The position numbers and the translations under genes are program-made. Shown here in pieces: positions 45,724-55,372 of a stretch of 64,000 nt of DNA. Each line of letters starts with the position of its first letter. The stretch's first letter is position 1. The stretch is from Opitutaceae bacterium (GTDB lineage Bacteria > Verrucomicrobiota > Verrucomicrobiia > Opitutales > Opitutaceae), in NCBI GenBank assembly GCA_016795545.1, contig JAEUGX010000020.1:1-64000 (forward strand), written 5' to 3'. Below the pieces are notes generated by a model. The model worked only from the letters and a program-made list of their open reading frames with translations. It searched no databases and was not told where the DNA came from.

Positions 45724-47754
45724 ATGAATTTCCCTACACCTCCGGGCCGGTTCGATCGCCGCGACCTGCGGCCTTCCGAACTGGCGCAACCGGAGAGCCT
45801 GCTGCACACGTATGCCTGGATGCAGCTCGCCCGCACGGGCGACAACCGCATCCTCGACCTCTTTCGCCAGGGGCTGATCAAGGGCACGGTGACGGGCGGG
45901 CAGGGCAACGAGGGGCTGATCGTGCCGCTGGCGCTGCTGGCGGACAAGGCCGTCGACGTCGTGTCCTTCTCCCACCGCGATTTCGGCGGGCACCTGATCT
46001 GGAGCGGGCACCTCGGCGAGCACCTCTGCCAGTATTTCGCCAACGGCGGCAGCCCGACCAAGGGGCGCGAGGGCAACATCCACCACGGCGACCCGGCCAA
46101 CCGCAGCCTGCCGATGATTTCCCACCTCGGGGTCATGCTGTCGAACGTGATCGGCGCCACCGATTCGCAGCGCCGGCTGGGCCGTCCGGCGGTCGGGTTC
46201 GCGTTCTTCGGCGACGGCTCATCCAGCACCGGCGACGTCCATGAATCCCTGAACCTCGCCGCGCTGCTGCCGGTGCCGGTGATCTTCGTCATCGAGAACA
46301 ACGGCTACGCCTACTCCACGCCCGTCGAGGAGCAGTTCGTTTCCTCCAGCCTCTTCGAGCGCGCACGCGGCTACGGCATGGAGGGTTTCGCGATGGATTG
46401 CCGCGATCCGGCGGTGGTCCTCGACACCCTGGCCGCCGCGATCGGCCGCGTGCGCGCCAGCGGTCGCCCGCTGCTGATCGAGGCGCACACCTACCGGCTG
46501 CGCGGTCATGCCGCCTACGACACATGCGACTACATGAAGCCGGGCGAGGCCGACGCCCTCGCCGCGCAGGACCCCCTGCCGCGGTTCCGGGCCCGGCTCG
46601 CGGCGGCGGGCCACGGCGCCGCGCTCGACGCCATCGACGCCGAGGTCGGCGCGTTCGTCGAGGCCACGATCAAGGCCGCCCTGGCGGTGCCGCCCATCAG
46701 CCCTGCGGGCATGGAGGCCGACGTCTACGCCCCGACCCCGGCCCCGCGGCCCTGGCTGCCGGCGACCGGCGCCGAGGCGGCCGGACCGGTGACGATGGCC
46801 CAGGCGCTCAATCTCGGCCTGCGCAAGATCCTGCGCGAGCGGCCGGAGTCGCTGGTGCTGGGCCAGGATATCGGCGCCTACGGCGGCGCGTTCAAGGTCA
46901 CCGACGGGCTGCTCGCCGAGTTCGGCCGCCCGCGCGTCCTGAACACGCCGATCTGCGAGTCGGCCTGCACCGGCTACGCCATCGGCCTGGCCGCCAACGG
47001 CCACCGGGCGGTCGAGGAGTTCCAGTTCGCCGACTTCTCGACGGAGGCGACCACCCAGATCGTGCTCAACGCCGCCACCTATCATTTCCGCTCCGGCCGC
47101 AGCTGCCCCGTCGTCTTCCGCTTCCCGTGCGGCGGCGGGCTGACGTTCGGCTCGTTCCACTCGCAGGAACTGGAGGTGCCCTTCCTCTCCTTCCCGGGGC
47201 TGAAGGCGCTCTACCCCTCCAATCCGCAGGACGCCTTCAACGCGCTCCTGGCCGCCTACGAGGACGACAACCCGGTGATCCTTTTCGAACACAAGGCGCT
47301 TTACCGGCGCGGCCGGCATCCGCTGCGCTGGGACCCCGGCTACCGGGACGTCTGGCAGCCGCGGCGGGTCCGCTCCGGGACCTTCGCCACCCTCGTCACC
47401 TACGGCGAGATGCTCCTGGCCGCCGGCGAGGCCTGCGCCTATTTCGAGGAGGAGTACGAGCGGAGCTTCGACCTGTTCGACCTGCGCGCGCTCTCCCCGC
47501 TGCGGCTGGACGCCATCCAGGAGTCCCTCGCCCGCACCGGCCGGCTCGTGGTGCTGCACGAGGGACGACGCACCCACGGCTTCGGCGCCGAACTCGTGGC
47601 CCGGCTGGTCGAGTCCGGGTTCAGCGGCCTCCGGGCGCCCCCCCTGCGCATCGCGGCCCTCGACCTGCCCGTGCCTTTCGCCCCCGAACTGGAAGCCGTC
47701 TACCGTCCGAACCGGGACCGGATCATCGAGACGATCACGGCCTGGATGGGCTGA
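45724..47754 (+). CDS. 2-oxoacid dehydrogenase E1, fused alpha and beta subunits
   Basis: 676 residues from ATG 45724. Residues 1-330 are the alpha part, with thiamine-diphosphate motif GDGSSSTGDVHESLNLAA...NNGYAYS and EAHTYRLRGHAAYD. Residues 345-676 are the beta part (TMAQALNLGLRKILRERPE, GQDIGAYGGAFKVTDGL, HSQELEVPFLSFPGL, YGEMLLAA). The order suggests a branched-chain (2-oxoisovalerate) or pyruvate type. Fused E1 forms occur in several phyla. E2 is not adjacent, and lpdA lies about 5 kb upstream. Confidence 0.92.
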   Translation: MNFPTPPGRFDRRDLRPSELAQPESLLHTYAWMQLARTGDNRILDLFRQGLIKGTVTGGQGNEGLIVPLALLADKAVDVVSFSHRDFGGHLIWSGHLGEHLCQYFANGGSPTKGREGNIHHGDPANRSLPMISHLGVMLSNVIGATDSQRRLGRPAVGFAFFGDGSSSTGDVHESLNLAALLPVPVIFVIENNGYAYSTPVEEQFVSSSLFERARGYGMEGFAMDCRDPAVVLDTLAAAIGRVRASGRPLLIEAHTYRLRGHAAYDTCDYMKPGEADALAAQDPLPRFRARLAAAGHGAALDAIDAEVGAFVEATIKAALAVPPISPAGMEADVYAPTPAPRPWLPATGAEAAGPVTMAQALNLGLRKILRERPESLVLGQDIGAYGGAFKVTDGLLAEFGRPRVLNTPICESACTGYAIGLAANGHRAVEEFQFADFSTEATTQIVLNAATYHFRSGRSCPVVFRFPCGGGLTFGSFHSQELEVPFLSFPGLKALYPSNPQDAFNALLAAYEDDNPVILFEHKALYRRGRHPLRWDPGYRDVWQPRRVRSGTFATLVTYGEMLLAAGEACAYFEEEYERSFDLFDLRALSPLRLDAIQESLARTGRLVVLHEGRRTHGFGAELVARLVESGFSGLRAPPLRIAALDLPVPFAPELEAVYRPNRDRIIETITAWMG

Positions 47755-47784
47755 TACGGCCCGCAACCGGCTCGCAACTCCTTC

Positions 47785-48010
47785 TCCCCCGCCTCTCCCT
47801 TCGCGCGCCTTGGCGTCAGGAGCGGGCCCGTCCGAGCGTTTTTCCGGGATCCCTCCCCGCCCTCCCTGGCAGGAAGCGGCGGGAACCGCGATAGGCGCGA
47901 ACGGATGCGCAAAGCGGAAAGCGGCGTCGCCGGAGGGACCCGGAGTTGAATCCCTGGAAGTCGCGGGTCCTTTACGGTTCATCGGCCGGAATCCGTATCG
48001 GCTCAACTCG
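47785..48010 (+). repeat. Mosaic intergenic repeat, copy 1
   Basis: The 354-base gap between the fused E1 gene and kdsC has no gene. Its part from 47846 to 47985 is, read on the minus strand, very similar to copy 2 (52287-52420): both run from GAACCGTAAAGG through a block with GATTCAA and CCCTCCGGCGA. The block 47807-47853 (gcgccttggcgt to gtttttccgggatcc) matches 57073-57117 of copy 3. Confidence 0.75.
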
Positions 48011-48108
48011 CAACGGCATTCCCCGCGGTCTCCGGCGCCCGCCTTTGTCGCCCGCCAAGTGATTTGCGGATTGGCGAGCGGCGCCGGCCGACCCAAGCTG
48101 CGTCCGCC

Positions 48109-48651
48109 ATGCCCCGATCCCGCGCCGCCGCCACTGCCCGCCGCCGCCCCGTCAGCCGCCCGCGCTGGGCCGCCGTCCGGCTCCTGGCCCTCGACGTCGA
48201 CGGCGTCCTGACCGACGGCACAATCGACGTCCACTCCGACGGCACCGAGTCGAAATGTTTCTCCGTCCTCGACGGCATGGGCCTCAAGCGCCTGGCCGCC
48301 CTCGGGATCGAGGTGGCCTGGATCTCGGGCCGCGCCTCGGGCGCGACCACGGCGCGGGCGACCGAGCTCAAGATCGCCCACCTCATCCAGGACCGCACCG
48401 ACAAGCTCGCGGTCCTGCAGCAGCTGGCGCGGCGGTTCGGGCTGGAGCCCCGGCAGGTCTGCTACATGGGCGACGACGACTTTGACGCCCCGGCCATCCG
48501 CTGGGCCGGCATCGGCGTGGCGCCGGCGGCGGCCATGCCCGCCGCCCTGGCGGTTGCCGACTACGTGCCGCACCGACCCGCCGGACGCGGCGCCGTGCGC
48601 GAAGTGTGTGAACATATCCTGGGCAGCCGGGGTCAAAAGTCGCTCCCGTGA
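48109..48651 (+). CDS. kdsC: 3-deoxy-D-manno-octulosonate 8-phosphate phosphatase KdsC
   Basis: 180 residues from ATG 48109. HAD motif I is LALDVDGVLTDG, the KdsC form, followed by KCFSVLDGMGLKRLAALGIEVAWISGR and CYMGDDDFDAPAIRW. The basic 15-residue N-terminus is unusual but harmless. The enzyme releases phosphate from KDO-8-P for lipid A/core synthesis. It heads the kdsC-lptC-lptA-lptB-hprK-rph block; the lptC start overlaps its stop. Confidence 0.93.
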   Translation: MPRSRAAATARRRPVSRPRWAAVRLLALDVDGVLTDGTIDVHSDGTESKCFSVLDGMGLKRLAALGIEVAWISGRASGATTARATELKIAHLIQDRTDKLAVLQQLARRFGLEPRQVCYMGDDDFDAPAIRWAGIGVAPAAAMPAALAVADYVPHRPAGRGAVREVCEHILGSRGQKSLP

Positions 48652-49097
48652 CCCTCCGCCTCCGCCCGCTTCTCCTCCTGCTTTTTCCCGCCGCGCTCGC
48701 GATGGCGGCCAGCACGCAGGTGTCCCTTGACCGGCCGATCATCAACTTCAGCCTGCCCACGTTCACCCCCGAAGGCTATCGCTCGTGGCTGGTGCGCGGG
48801 TCCGAGGCGCGCTTCGTCAGCAAGGACCAGATCGACATCAAGGAGCTGACGTTGTCGATCTTCACCGGCCTGGCGGACGGCCAGATCGAGACGCTGATCC
48901 TGAGCCCCAACGCCTCGGTCCGGCCGGCTGAGGCCGTCATCACGGGCCGCGACACCATCCGCGTGATCCGCACCGGCCACGACGCCTTCGAGGTCACCGG
49001 CGCCGACTGGCGCTACGAGCACAAGGAGAAAAGGGTTTCCATCGCACGCGACGTGCGCGTAACCTTCCAGGCCGAATTGCAGGATTTCCTCAAATGA
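48648..49097 (+). CDS. lptC: LPS export protein LptC-like
   Basis: 149 residues from a GTG that overlaps the kdsC stop (GTGA). An N-terminal hydrophobic helix (PLLLLLFPAALAMAAS) may be an anchor or a signal peptide. The rest is a beta-rich LptC-like jellyroll: LVRGSEARFVSKDQIDIKEL and IEHK-like ADWRYEHKEKRVSIARDVRVTF. LptC bridges the inner-membrane transporter and LptA in the periplasm. Identity rests on the fold pattern and on the fixed order kdsC-lptC-lptA-lptB. Confidence 0.82.
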   Translation: MTLRLRPLLLLLFPAALAMAASTQVSLDRPIINFSLPTFTPEGYRSWLVRGSEARFVSKDQIDIKELTLSIFTGLADGQIETLILSPNASVRPAEAVITGRDTIRVIRTGHDAFEVTGADWRYEHKEKRVSIARDVRVTFQAELQDFLK

Positions 49098-49666
49098 CCG
49101 CCCCCGCCGCCCTCCGCGCCCTGTTCGCCGCCGTCCTGCTGGCCGCCGCGCCCGCCCTGCCGGCCCAGGAAGTCCAGCCGACCGTGATCGTCAGCGAGCA
49201 ACTCGACATGAGCAGCACCGACACCCACACGACCTTCCTCTTCTCGCGCCAGGTCGTCGTCACCGGCACCAACCTGCGGCTGACCTGCGACCGGCTCGAG
49301 GTCGTGACCTCGCGCAAGGGCGACCCCACGGCCACCATCGGCAAGCTCGGACGGTTCAAGTCGCTGATCGCCCAGGGCAACGTCCGCATCGTGCAGTCCG
49401 ACCGCGAGGCCGCCTGCGGGCGCGCGGAGGTGCTGCCGGACGACGACAAGATCATCCTGACCGAAAGCCCCGTGGTGAGGGACCTCGCCAACGGCGCGAC
49501 GGCCACCGGCCCGCGGATGGTGCTCTACCGCGGCGAACGCCGCGCCGTGATCGAAGGCGCCGAATCCGACCCCTCGCGCATCGTCCTGCCCGCCATCAAG
49601 GACCTCGGCTTCGACAAGGATCCGAAATCCGCCCCGGCCCCGGCCGAGGCGCCCAAGCAGCCCTGA
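49094..49666 (+). CDS. lptA: LPS transport periplasmic protein LptA-like (OstA N-terminal fold)
   Basis: 190 residues; the ATG overlaps the lptC stop. A signal peptide ends near ALPAQ. The beta-jellyroll repeats read TTFLFSRQVVVTGTNLRLTCDRLEV, SLIAQGNVRIVQSDREAACGRAEV and GPRMVLYRGERRAVIEG, as in the OstA/LptA family. It should form the periplasmic bridge for LPS. The tail is rich in A and P. It is followed by lptB after 2 bases. Confidence 0.87.
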   Translation: MTAPAALRALFAAVLLAAAPALPAQEVQPTVIVSEQLDMSSTDTHTTFLFSRQVVVTGTNLRLTCDRLEVVTSRKGDPTATIGKLGRFKSLIAQGNVRIVQSDREAACGRAEVLPDDDKIILTESPVVRDLANGATATGPRMVLYRGERRAVIEGAESDPSRIVLPAIKDLGFDKDPKSAPAPAEAPKQP

Positions 49667-49668
49667 GC

Positions 49669-50400
<732 letters not shown>

Positions 50401-50473
50401 GCGCCCCGGGCGGCTTTTGGCTTGGGAAAAAGCCCCCGCCGGCCTAACGGTAGCAGCGTCCCGCCCCCGCCCC

Positions 50474-51520
50474 ATGCCCACCAAAGCCATCCACGGCATC
50501 ACCGTCGCGCACTTCTACGAGACCTACCGCGAGAAGCTCCAGCTCGAGCTCGCCTCGGGCGGCGCCGGCCTGCACCGCCTGATCCGGGAGGGGTCGATCA
50601 ACCGCCCGTCGCTGGCGCTCACGGGGTTCTTCAAGTATTTCGCGAACAAACGCATCCAGGTCTTCGGCGCCGCCGAGATGACCTACCTGAAGACCCTCCC
50701 GCAGCCCCAGCAGATCGTGATCTTCCAGGAAATGGTCAAACGCGGCATCCCCGCGATCGTGCTGACCCGCAACTTCGTGCCCACCCACCCGCTGCTCGCG
50801 GTGTCCGAGGAGATGAAGCTGCCCATCTTCCGCACGCCGATGATCACGATGCATTTCGTGAACGCCGCGACCCTCTGCGTCGACAACGAGTTCGCGCCGT
50901 CCTGCACCGAGCACGCCACCACCCTCGACATCAAGGGCATCGGCGTGATGATCCGCGGCGACAGCGGCATCGGCAAGTCCGAGTGCGCCCTGGCGCTGAT
51001 CGAGCGCGGACACTCGCTCGTGGCCGACGACCTCACCTGCATCAAGCTGCTCGACGAGCGCGAACTGACCGCCAGCTCCCGTCCGCTCAACCGCGGCTAC
51101 ATGGAGTGCCGCGGCATCGGCATCATCAACATCGCCGAGATGTTCGGCGTTAAGAGCATCCGGCTCGAGAAGCGCGTCGATCTCGTCGTGTCGCTGCGCG
51201 AGTGGTCGCCCGACGTCATCGAGGAGCGCACCGGCCTCGAGGAGAACTTCTACGACATCCTCGGCGTCCGGGTGCCGCACATCGAGTTCTACGTCCGCCC
51301 GGGCCGCGATATCGCGCGGCTCGTCGAGGTCGCGGCGCTGGTGCAGGCGCTGAAGATCATGGGGCACGACCCCGCGAAGACCTTCAACGACCGCCTCATC
51401 GCGCACATGGCCGAGCAGAAGGCGCCGAAGTCCACGACGCACCGCGTCAGCGCCACCGCCAACCCGTTCATCCTGCCCCCGGACGACCCCGAGGACGATC
51501 CGGTCGAGGAGCGCGCCTGA
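50474..51520 (+). CDS. hprK: HPr kinase/phosphorylase
   Basis: 348 residues from ATG 50474. The Walker A is GDSGIGKSE, followed by the family signature MECRGIGIINIAEMFG and the C-terminal RPGRDIARLVEVAAL. The N-terminal domain starts KAIHGITVAHFYETY and has LTGFFKYFANKRIQVFG. HprK phosphorylates Ser46 of HPr and reverses it. No HPr or PTS genes are in the window. Placement behind lptB recalls ptsN/hpf placement in proteobacteria, where PTS-like factors follow the lpt genes. Confidence 0.94.
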   Translation: MPTKAIHGITVAHFYETYREKLQLELASGGAGLHRLIREGSINRPSLALTGFFKYFANKRIQVFGAAEMTYLKTLPQPQQIVIFQEMVKRGIPAIVLTRNFVPTHPLLAVSEEMKLPIFRTPMITMHFVNAATLCVDNEFAPSCTEHATTLDIKGIGVMIRGDSGIGKSECALALIERGHSLVADDLTCIKLLDERELTASSRPLNRGYMECRGIGIINIAEMFGVKSIRLEKRVDLVVSLREWSPDVIEERTGLEENFYDILGVRVPHIEFYVRPGRDIARLVEVAALVQALKIMGHDPAKTFNDRLIAHMAEQKAPKSTTHRVSATANPFILPPDDPEDDPVEERA

Positions 51521-51527
51521 TTCTCCC

Positions 51528-52268
51528 ATGCCCAACGCCCGCGCCGACTCGCGCCTGCCCGACCAGCTCCGTCCCCTCACGCTTGAGGCCAACATCGCCC
51601 CGCACGCCTCCGGCTCCGTGCTCATCGGCTTCGGCCAGACCCGGGTGATCTGCGCGGCCACCGTCGAGCCGCGCGTCCCGTCCTGGATGCGCCAGCAGGG
51701 CGTCACCGGCGGCTGGCTCACCGCCGAATACTCGATGCTGCCCTACAGCACCCTCGACCGGAAGCCGCGCGACATCACCAAGGGCAAGATCGACGGCCGC
51801 ACCGTGGAGATCCAGCGCCTCATCGGCCGCTCGCTGCGCGCCGTGCTCGACCTCGGCAAGCTGGGCGAAAACACGCTTTGGATCGACTGCGACGTCCTGC
51901 AGGCCGACGGCGGCACCCGCACGGCGGCGATCACCGGGGCCTACCTGGCCGCCCGGCTCGCCATCCAGCAGCTGCTCGCCGGCGGCCGGATCACGGAGAA
52001 CCCGCTGACCGATTCCGTCGCCGCCGTCAGCGTCGGCCTCTTCCAGGGCGAGGCGCTGCTGGACCTGAACTACGTCGAGGACAAGGACGCGGAGGTCGAC
52101 GCCAATGTCGTCATGACCGGCCGCGGCCAGTTCGTGGAGGTCCAGAGCAGCGGCGAGGAGTCCACCTTCTCGCACGAGCAGCTGCAGACGCTGATCGCCC
52201 TCGCCCGCCGGGGCCTGGCCGAGCTAGCGGCGCGCCAAGCCGAGTTTCTCGCCCGGCACGTCGGCTGA
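51528..52268 (+). CDS. rph: Ribonuclease PH
   Basis: 246 residues. The start DQLRPLTLEANIAPHASGSVL, then GQTRVICAATVE and GWLTAEYSMLPYSTLDRKPRD match RNase PH. The catalytic acidic residues are in LWIDCDVLQADGGTRTAAI and LDLNYVEDKDAEVDANVV. The enzyme trims tRNA 3' ends using phosphate. It begins 7 bases after hprK and is likely the last gene of the lpt block; repeat copy 2 follows. Confidence 0.96.
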   Translation: MPNARADSRLPDQLRPLTLEANIAPHASGSVLIGFGQTRVICAATVEPRVPSWMRQQGVTGGWLTAEYSMLPYSTLDRKPRDITKGKIDGRTVEIQRLIGRSLRAVLDLGKLGENTLWIDCDVLQADGGTRTAAITGAYLAARLAIQQLLAGGRITENPLTDSVAAVSVGLFQGEALLDLNYVEDKDAEVDANVVMTGRGQFVEVQSSGEESTFSHEQLQTLIALARRGLAELAARQAEFLARHVG

Positions 52269-52280
52269 CACGGGCTCCGG

Positions 52281-52432
52281 CCGTTGAACCGTAAAGGGCT
52301 CGCGACTACCGGGGATTCAATTCCGGGGCCCTCCGGCGAAGCCTGTTTCCGCCCTTCGCGTCCTTTCGTGCTGCTTCGCGGTTTCGACGCTTCCCCGTAG
52401 CCCTGCCCGGGGAGACAGGGATCGGCCGCCCG
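52281..52432 (-). repeat. Mosaic intergenic repeat, copy 2
   Basis: Positions 52287-52420 match copy 1 in inverted orientation over about 130 bases. 52351-52432 also match the inverse of 56941-57012 in copy 3 (ttcgcgtcctttcgtg, ttcgcggttt, then acagggatcggc-like). It fills the gap between the convergent rph and the HTH gene. Confidence 0.75.
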
Positions 52433-52465
52433 GCTTGATCAGTGCGGCAACGGCCTGAGTCCGCC

Positions 52466-52951
52466 TCAGGCGCGGCCTTCCGGCGGCGCGGGCGGCTGCT
52501 TGAGCGCCGCGAAGTTGCCCTCCTCGGAAGCGTGCACGAAGCCCTCCGTCACCGACTTCAAATCCTCCCAGCGGCGGCGGATCGCCTTGGCTTCCTCCTT
52601 CGAGATGGTGTTGTCCGCGGCGGCCACGGCGATGACGCCGAGCATATCGGCGAATTCCTGGACGATGCTGTTGGTCGACGGGATCAGGTGGTAGGGATGC
52701 GGCTTGGACCGCGGATTCCGGATGAAGAAGCCGCCGGCCCGCTCGCAGACCCACTGGGCGATGCGCTCGTCGCCGGTGATGCGGAGCAGCTGCTCGATGC
52801 GGTCCAGCGGGTTGTTGGCGCCGCTCCCGGTCTCGTCGACCGGCGGCTCGGCCCACTTGTAGATCAGGGAGAGGGACAGGCCCAGATCGGCCGCGATCTG
52901 CTTCGCGCTCGTTTTCTTCAGGACCTCCTTGAGCAACTCATGGGATTGCAT
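52466..52951 (-). CDS. HTH-domain protein resembling phage CII/CP76 regulators
   Basis: 161 residues from ATG 52951 (52960 also possible). The start HELLKEVLKKTSAKQIAADLGLSLSLIYKWAE is a helix-turn-helix, followed by NPLDRIEQLLRITGDERIAQWVCERAGGFF. The pattern of an HTH followed by 'GD.ri..w.C...gG.f' resembles CII-like phage proteins that have become chromosomal. The C-terminal half is helical (ISKEEAKAIRRRWEDLKSVTEGF). No phage genes are near. It is probably a conserved regulator of the lineage; the target is unknown. Confidence 0.7.
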   Translation of the reverse strand: MQSHELLKEVLKKTSAKQIAADLGLSLSLIYKWAEPPVDETGSGANNPLDRIEQLLRITGDERIAQWVCERAGGFFIRNPRSKPHPYHLIPSTNSIVQEFADMLGVIAVAAADNTISKEEAKAIRRRWEDLKSVTEGFVHASEEGNFAALKQPPAPPEGRA

Positions 52952-53141
52952 GGCGCTCATACTGGCCGGAGGCCGGGCAAAGGCAACCTCGCCTTGCGCG
53001 CCGCGCGGCCTCCCGGACGGGGACAACGCCGCTAATGCCGCCCGGCCGCGGGCTAATTAGCGGGCCGGGCTCGCGCTTGACATGCTTTTTAGTGTCTTTT
53101 TCCGCCGCTTTCTGGCTAAAACATCCCCCTCTTTCCCATCC

Positions 53142-54326
53142 ATGAACATTCACGAGTATCAGGCCAAAGCCTTGTTCGAGAAATACGGCGTCGCCGTGCC
53201 CCGCGGGGTCGCGGCCCGCACCCCGGCGGAATTCGAGTCTGCCCTCGCCACCCTCGGTCATGAAGGCCCGATCATCGTCAAGTCCCAGATCCACGCGGGC
53301 GGCCGTGGCAAGGGGACGTTCACCGACGGGTTCAAGGGCGGCGTGAAGTTCGCCAAGACGAAGGCCGAGGCCCTCGACTACGCCAACAAGATGTTCAACA
53401 ACACGCTCGTCACCGCCCAGACCGGCCCGGCGGGCCGCAAGGTCCAGACCGTGTACTTCACGGTCGCGAGCGACATCAAGAAGGAGTACTACCTCGCGAT
53501 CCTCCTCGACCGCGTGACGTCGCGCCCCGTCATCGTCGCCTCGACCGAGGGCGGCGTCGAGATCGAGACCGTCGCCCACCAGACGCCGGAGAAAATCTTC
53601 AAGATCCATGTCGATCCCGCCGTCGGCCTCCAGGGCTTCCAGGCTCGCCGGCTGGCCTTCCAGCTCGGGCTCACCGGCGATTACTTCAAGAACGCGGTCA
53701 AGCTGATCACCGCCCTCTACCGGATGTACTGGGAGACCGACGCCGCGATGGTCGAGGTCAACCCGCTCATCACGACGCCCGACGGCCGGGTGCTGGCGCT
53801 GGACGCCAAGGTCTCGTTCGACGACAACGCGCTCTTCCGGCATCCGGAGATCGTCGCCCTCCGCGACCTCAACGAGGAGGACCCGAAGGAGATCGAGGCC
53901 TCGAAATACTCGCTCTCCTACATCGCGCTCGACGGCAACATCGCCTGCCTGGTCAACGGCGCCGGCCTCGCGATGAGCACGATGGACATCATCAAGCACT
54001 TCGGCGGCAGCCCGGCCAACTTTCTCGACGTCGGCGGCGGCGCCTCCAAGGACCAGGTGCAGGCGGCGTTCCGCATCATCCTCACCGACCCCAACGTGAA
54101 GGGGATCCTGGTGAACATCTTCGGCGGCATCATGGACTGCAACACGATCGCCACCGGCGTCGTGGCCGCCGCCCGCGAGCTGGGCCTGAAGATCCCCCTC
54201 GTCGTCCGGCTCGAGGGCAACAACGTGGCCGCCGGCAAGAAGACGCTGGCCGAATCCGGACTCAAGATCGACTCGGCCGACACCATGGCCGACGCGGCCC
54301 AGAAGATCGTGAAGCTGGTGGCGTGA
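53142..54326 (+). CDS. sucC: Succinyl-CoA synthetase beta subunit
   Basis: 394 residues from ATG 53142. [22 protein letters not shown] is the usual SucC start. The ATP-grasp part has [15 protein letters not shown] and MVEVNPL, and the CoA-ligase part [15 protein letters not shown] and [17 protein letters not shown]. With SucD it converts succinyl-CoA to succinate and makes ATP/GTP. A TTGACA lies about 60 bases upstream (53077-53082) but without a clear -10. Confidence 0.97.
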   Translation: MNIHEYQAKALFEKYGVAVPRGVAARTPAEFESALATLGHEGPIIVKSQIHAGGRGKGTFTDGFKGGVKFAKTKAEALDYANKMFNNTLVTAQTGPAGRKVQTVYFTVASDIKKEYYLAILLDRVTSRPVIVASTEGGVEIETVAHQTPEKIFKIHVDPAVGLQGFQARRLAFQLGLTGDYFKNAVKLITALYRMYWETDAAMVEVNPLITTPDGRVLALDAKVSFDDNALFRHPEIVALRDLNEEDPKEIEASKYSLSYIALDGNIACLVNGAGLAMSTMDIIKHFGGSPANFLDVGGGASKDQVQAAFRIILTDPNVKGILVNIFGGIMDCNTIATGVVAAARELGLKIPLVVRLEGNNVAAGKKTLAESGLKIDSADTMADAAQKIVKLVA

Positions 54327-54376
54327 GCCACCGGCGCGCGCCCAGTCCCCTTCCTCCAACTGCAACTTTCCCGACC

Positions 54377-55300
54377 ATGTCCATCATCGTCACCCCTGAA
54401 ACCAAAGTCCTCGTCCAAGGCATCACCGGCGAGTTCGGCGGGCGCCACACCAAACTTTCCCTCGACTACGGGACCAAGATCGTCGCCGGCGTCACCCCCG
54501 GCAAGGGCGGACAGTTCTTCGAGCACGGCGCCCACAAGGTGCCGATCTTCAACACCGTCGCCGACGCCGTCGCCGCCACGGGCGCCACGGCCTCCGCCGT
54601 CTTCGTGCCGCCGCCGTTTGCGGCCGACGCCATCCTCGAGGGCGTCGATGCCGGCCTCGACCTGTGCGTCGCCATCACCGAGGGCATCCCGGTCCGCGAC
54701 ATGATCGAGGTGAAGCGGGCCATGGGCGGGCGCAAGACCCGCCTGATCGGGCCCAACTGCCCCGGCATCGTCACCCCGGGCACGGGCAAGGATTCGTTCG
54801 GCGGCTGCCGCATCGGCATCGCCCCCGGCTATATTCACCGCCGGGGCCACGTGGGCGTGGTCTCCCGCTCCGGCACCCTCACCTACGAGGCGGTCTTCCA
54901 GCTCACGACGAAGAACCTCGGCCAGTCCACCTGCGTGGGCATCGGCGGCGACCCCGTCAACGGCACGTCGCACCTCGACGTGGTGAAGATGTTCAATGAC
55001 GACCCCGAGACCTGGGGCATCATCATGATCGGCGAAATCGGCGGCAACGCCGAGGTCGAGGCCGCGCGCTGGATCAAGGCCAACTGCCGCAAGCCCGTCG
55101 CCGGCTTCATCGCCGGCGCGACCGCCCCGGCCGGACGCCGCATGGGCCACGCGGGCGCGGTCGTCGGCGGCGCCGAGGACACCGCCGCCGCCAAGATCGC
55201 CGTCTTCAAGGAATGCGGGATCGAGTGCGCCACCACGCCCTCCGACATGGCCGACGCCCTCATCCGCGCCGCCCAGGCCCGCGGGGCCAAGCTGGCCTGA
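54377..55300 (+). CDS. sucD: Succinyl-CoA synthetase alpha subunit
   Basis: 307 residues from ATG 54377, 50 bases after sucC. VLVQGITGEFGGRHTKLSLDYGTKIVAGVTPGKGG is close to the family pattern, with an unusual GEFGG in place of G.qG. The CoA site includes IGPNCPGIVTPG, and the phosphohistidine is in RMGHAGAVVGG. It provides the CoA-binding and phosphotransfer half of the enzyme. The pair is separate from the sucA-sucB-lpd operon 14 kb away. Confidence 0.97.
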   Translation: MSIIVTPETKVLVQGITGEFGGRHTKLSLDYGTKIVAGVTPGKGGQFFEHGAHKVPIFNTVADAVAATGATASAVFVPPPFAADAILEGVDAGLDLCVAITEGIPVRDMIEVKRAMGGRKTRLIGPNCPGIVTPGTGKDSFGGCRIGIAPGYIHRRGHVGVVSRSGTLTYEAVFQLTTKNLGQSTCVGIGGDPVNGTSHLDVVKMFNDDPETWGIIMIGEIGGNAEVEAARWIKANCRKPVAGFIAGATAPAGRRMGHAGAVVGGAEDTAAAKIAVFKECGIECATTPSDMADALIRAAQARGAKLA

Positions 55301-55372
55301 CCGGCATCGGACCGCCCCGCCGGCGGCGTGTTTCGTCTGGCTAGATCGGCGCCCGGCGGTTTTTTTGCCCCC

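Noticed and set aside
46219..48636. 805-codon minus-strand open frame
   Set aside because: Antisense to the E1 fusion and kdsC.
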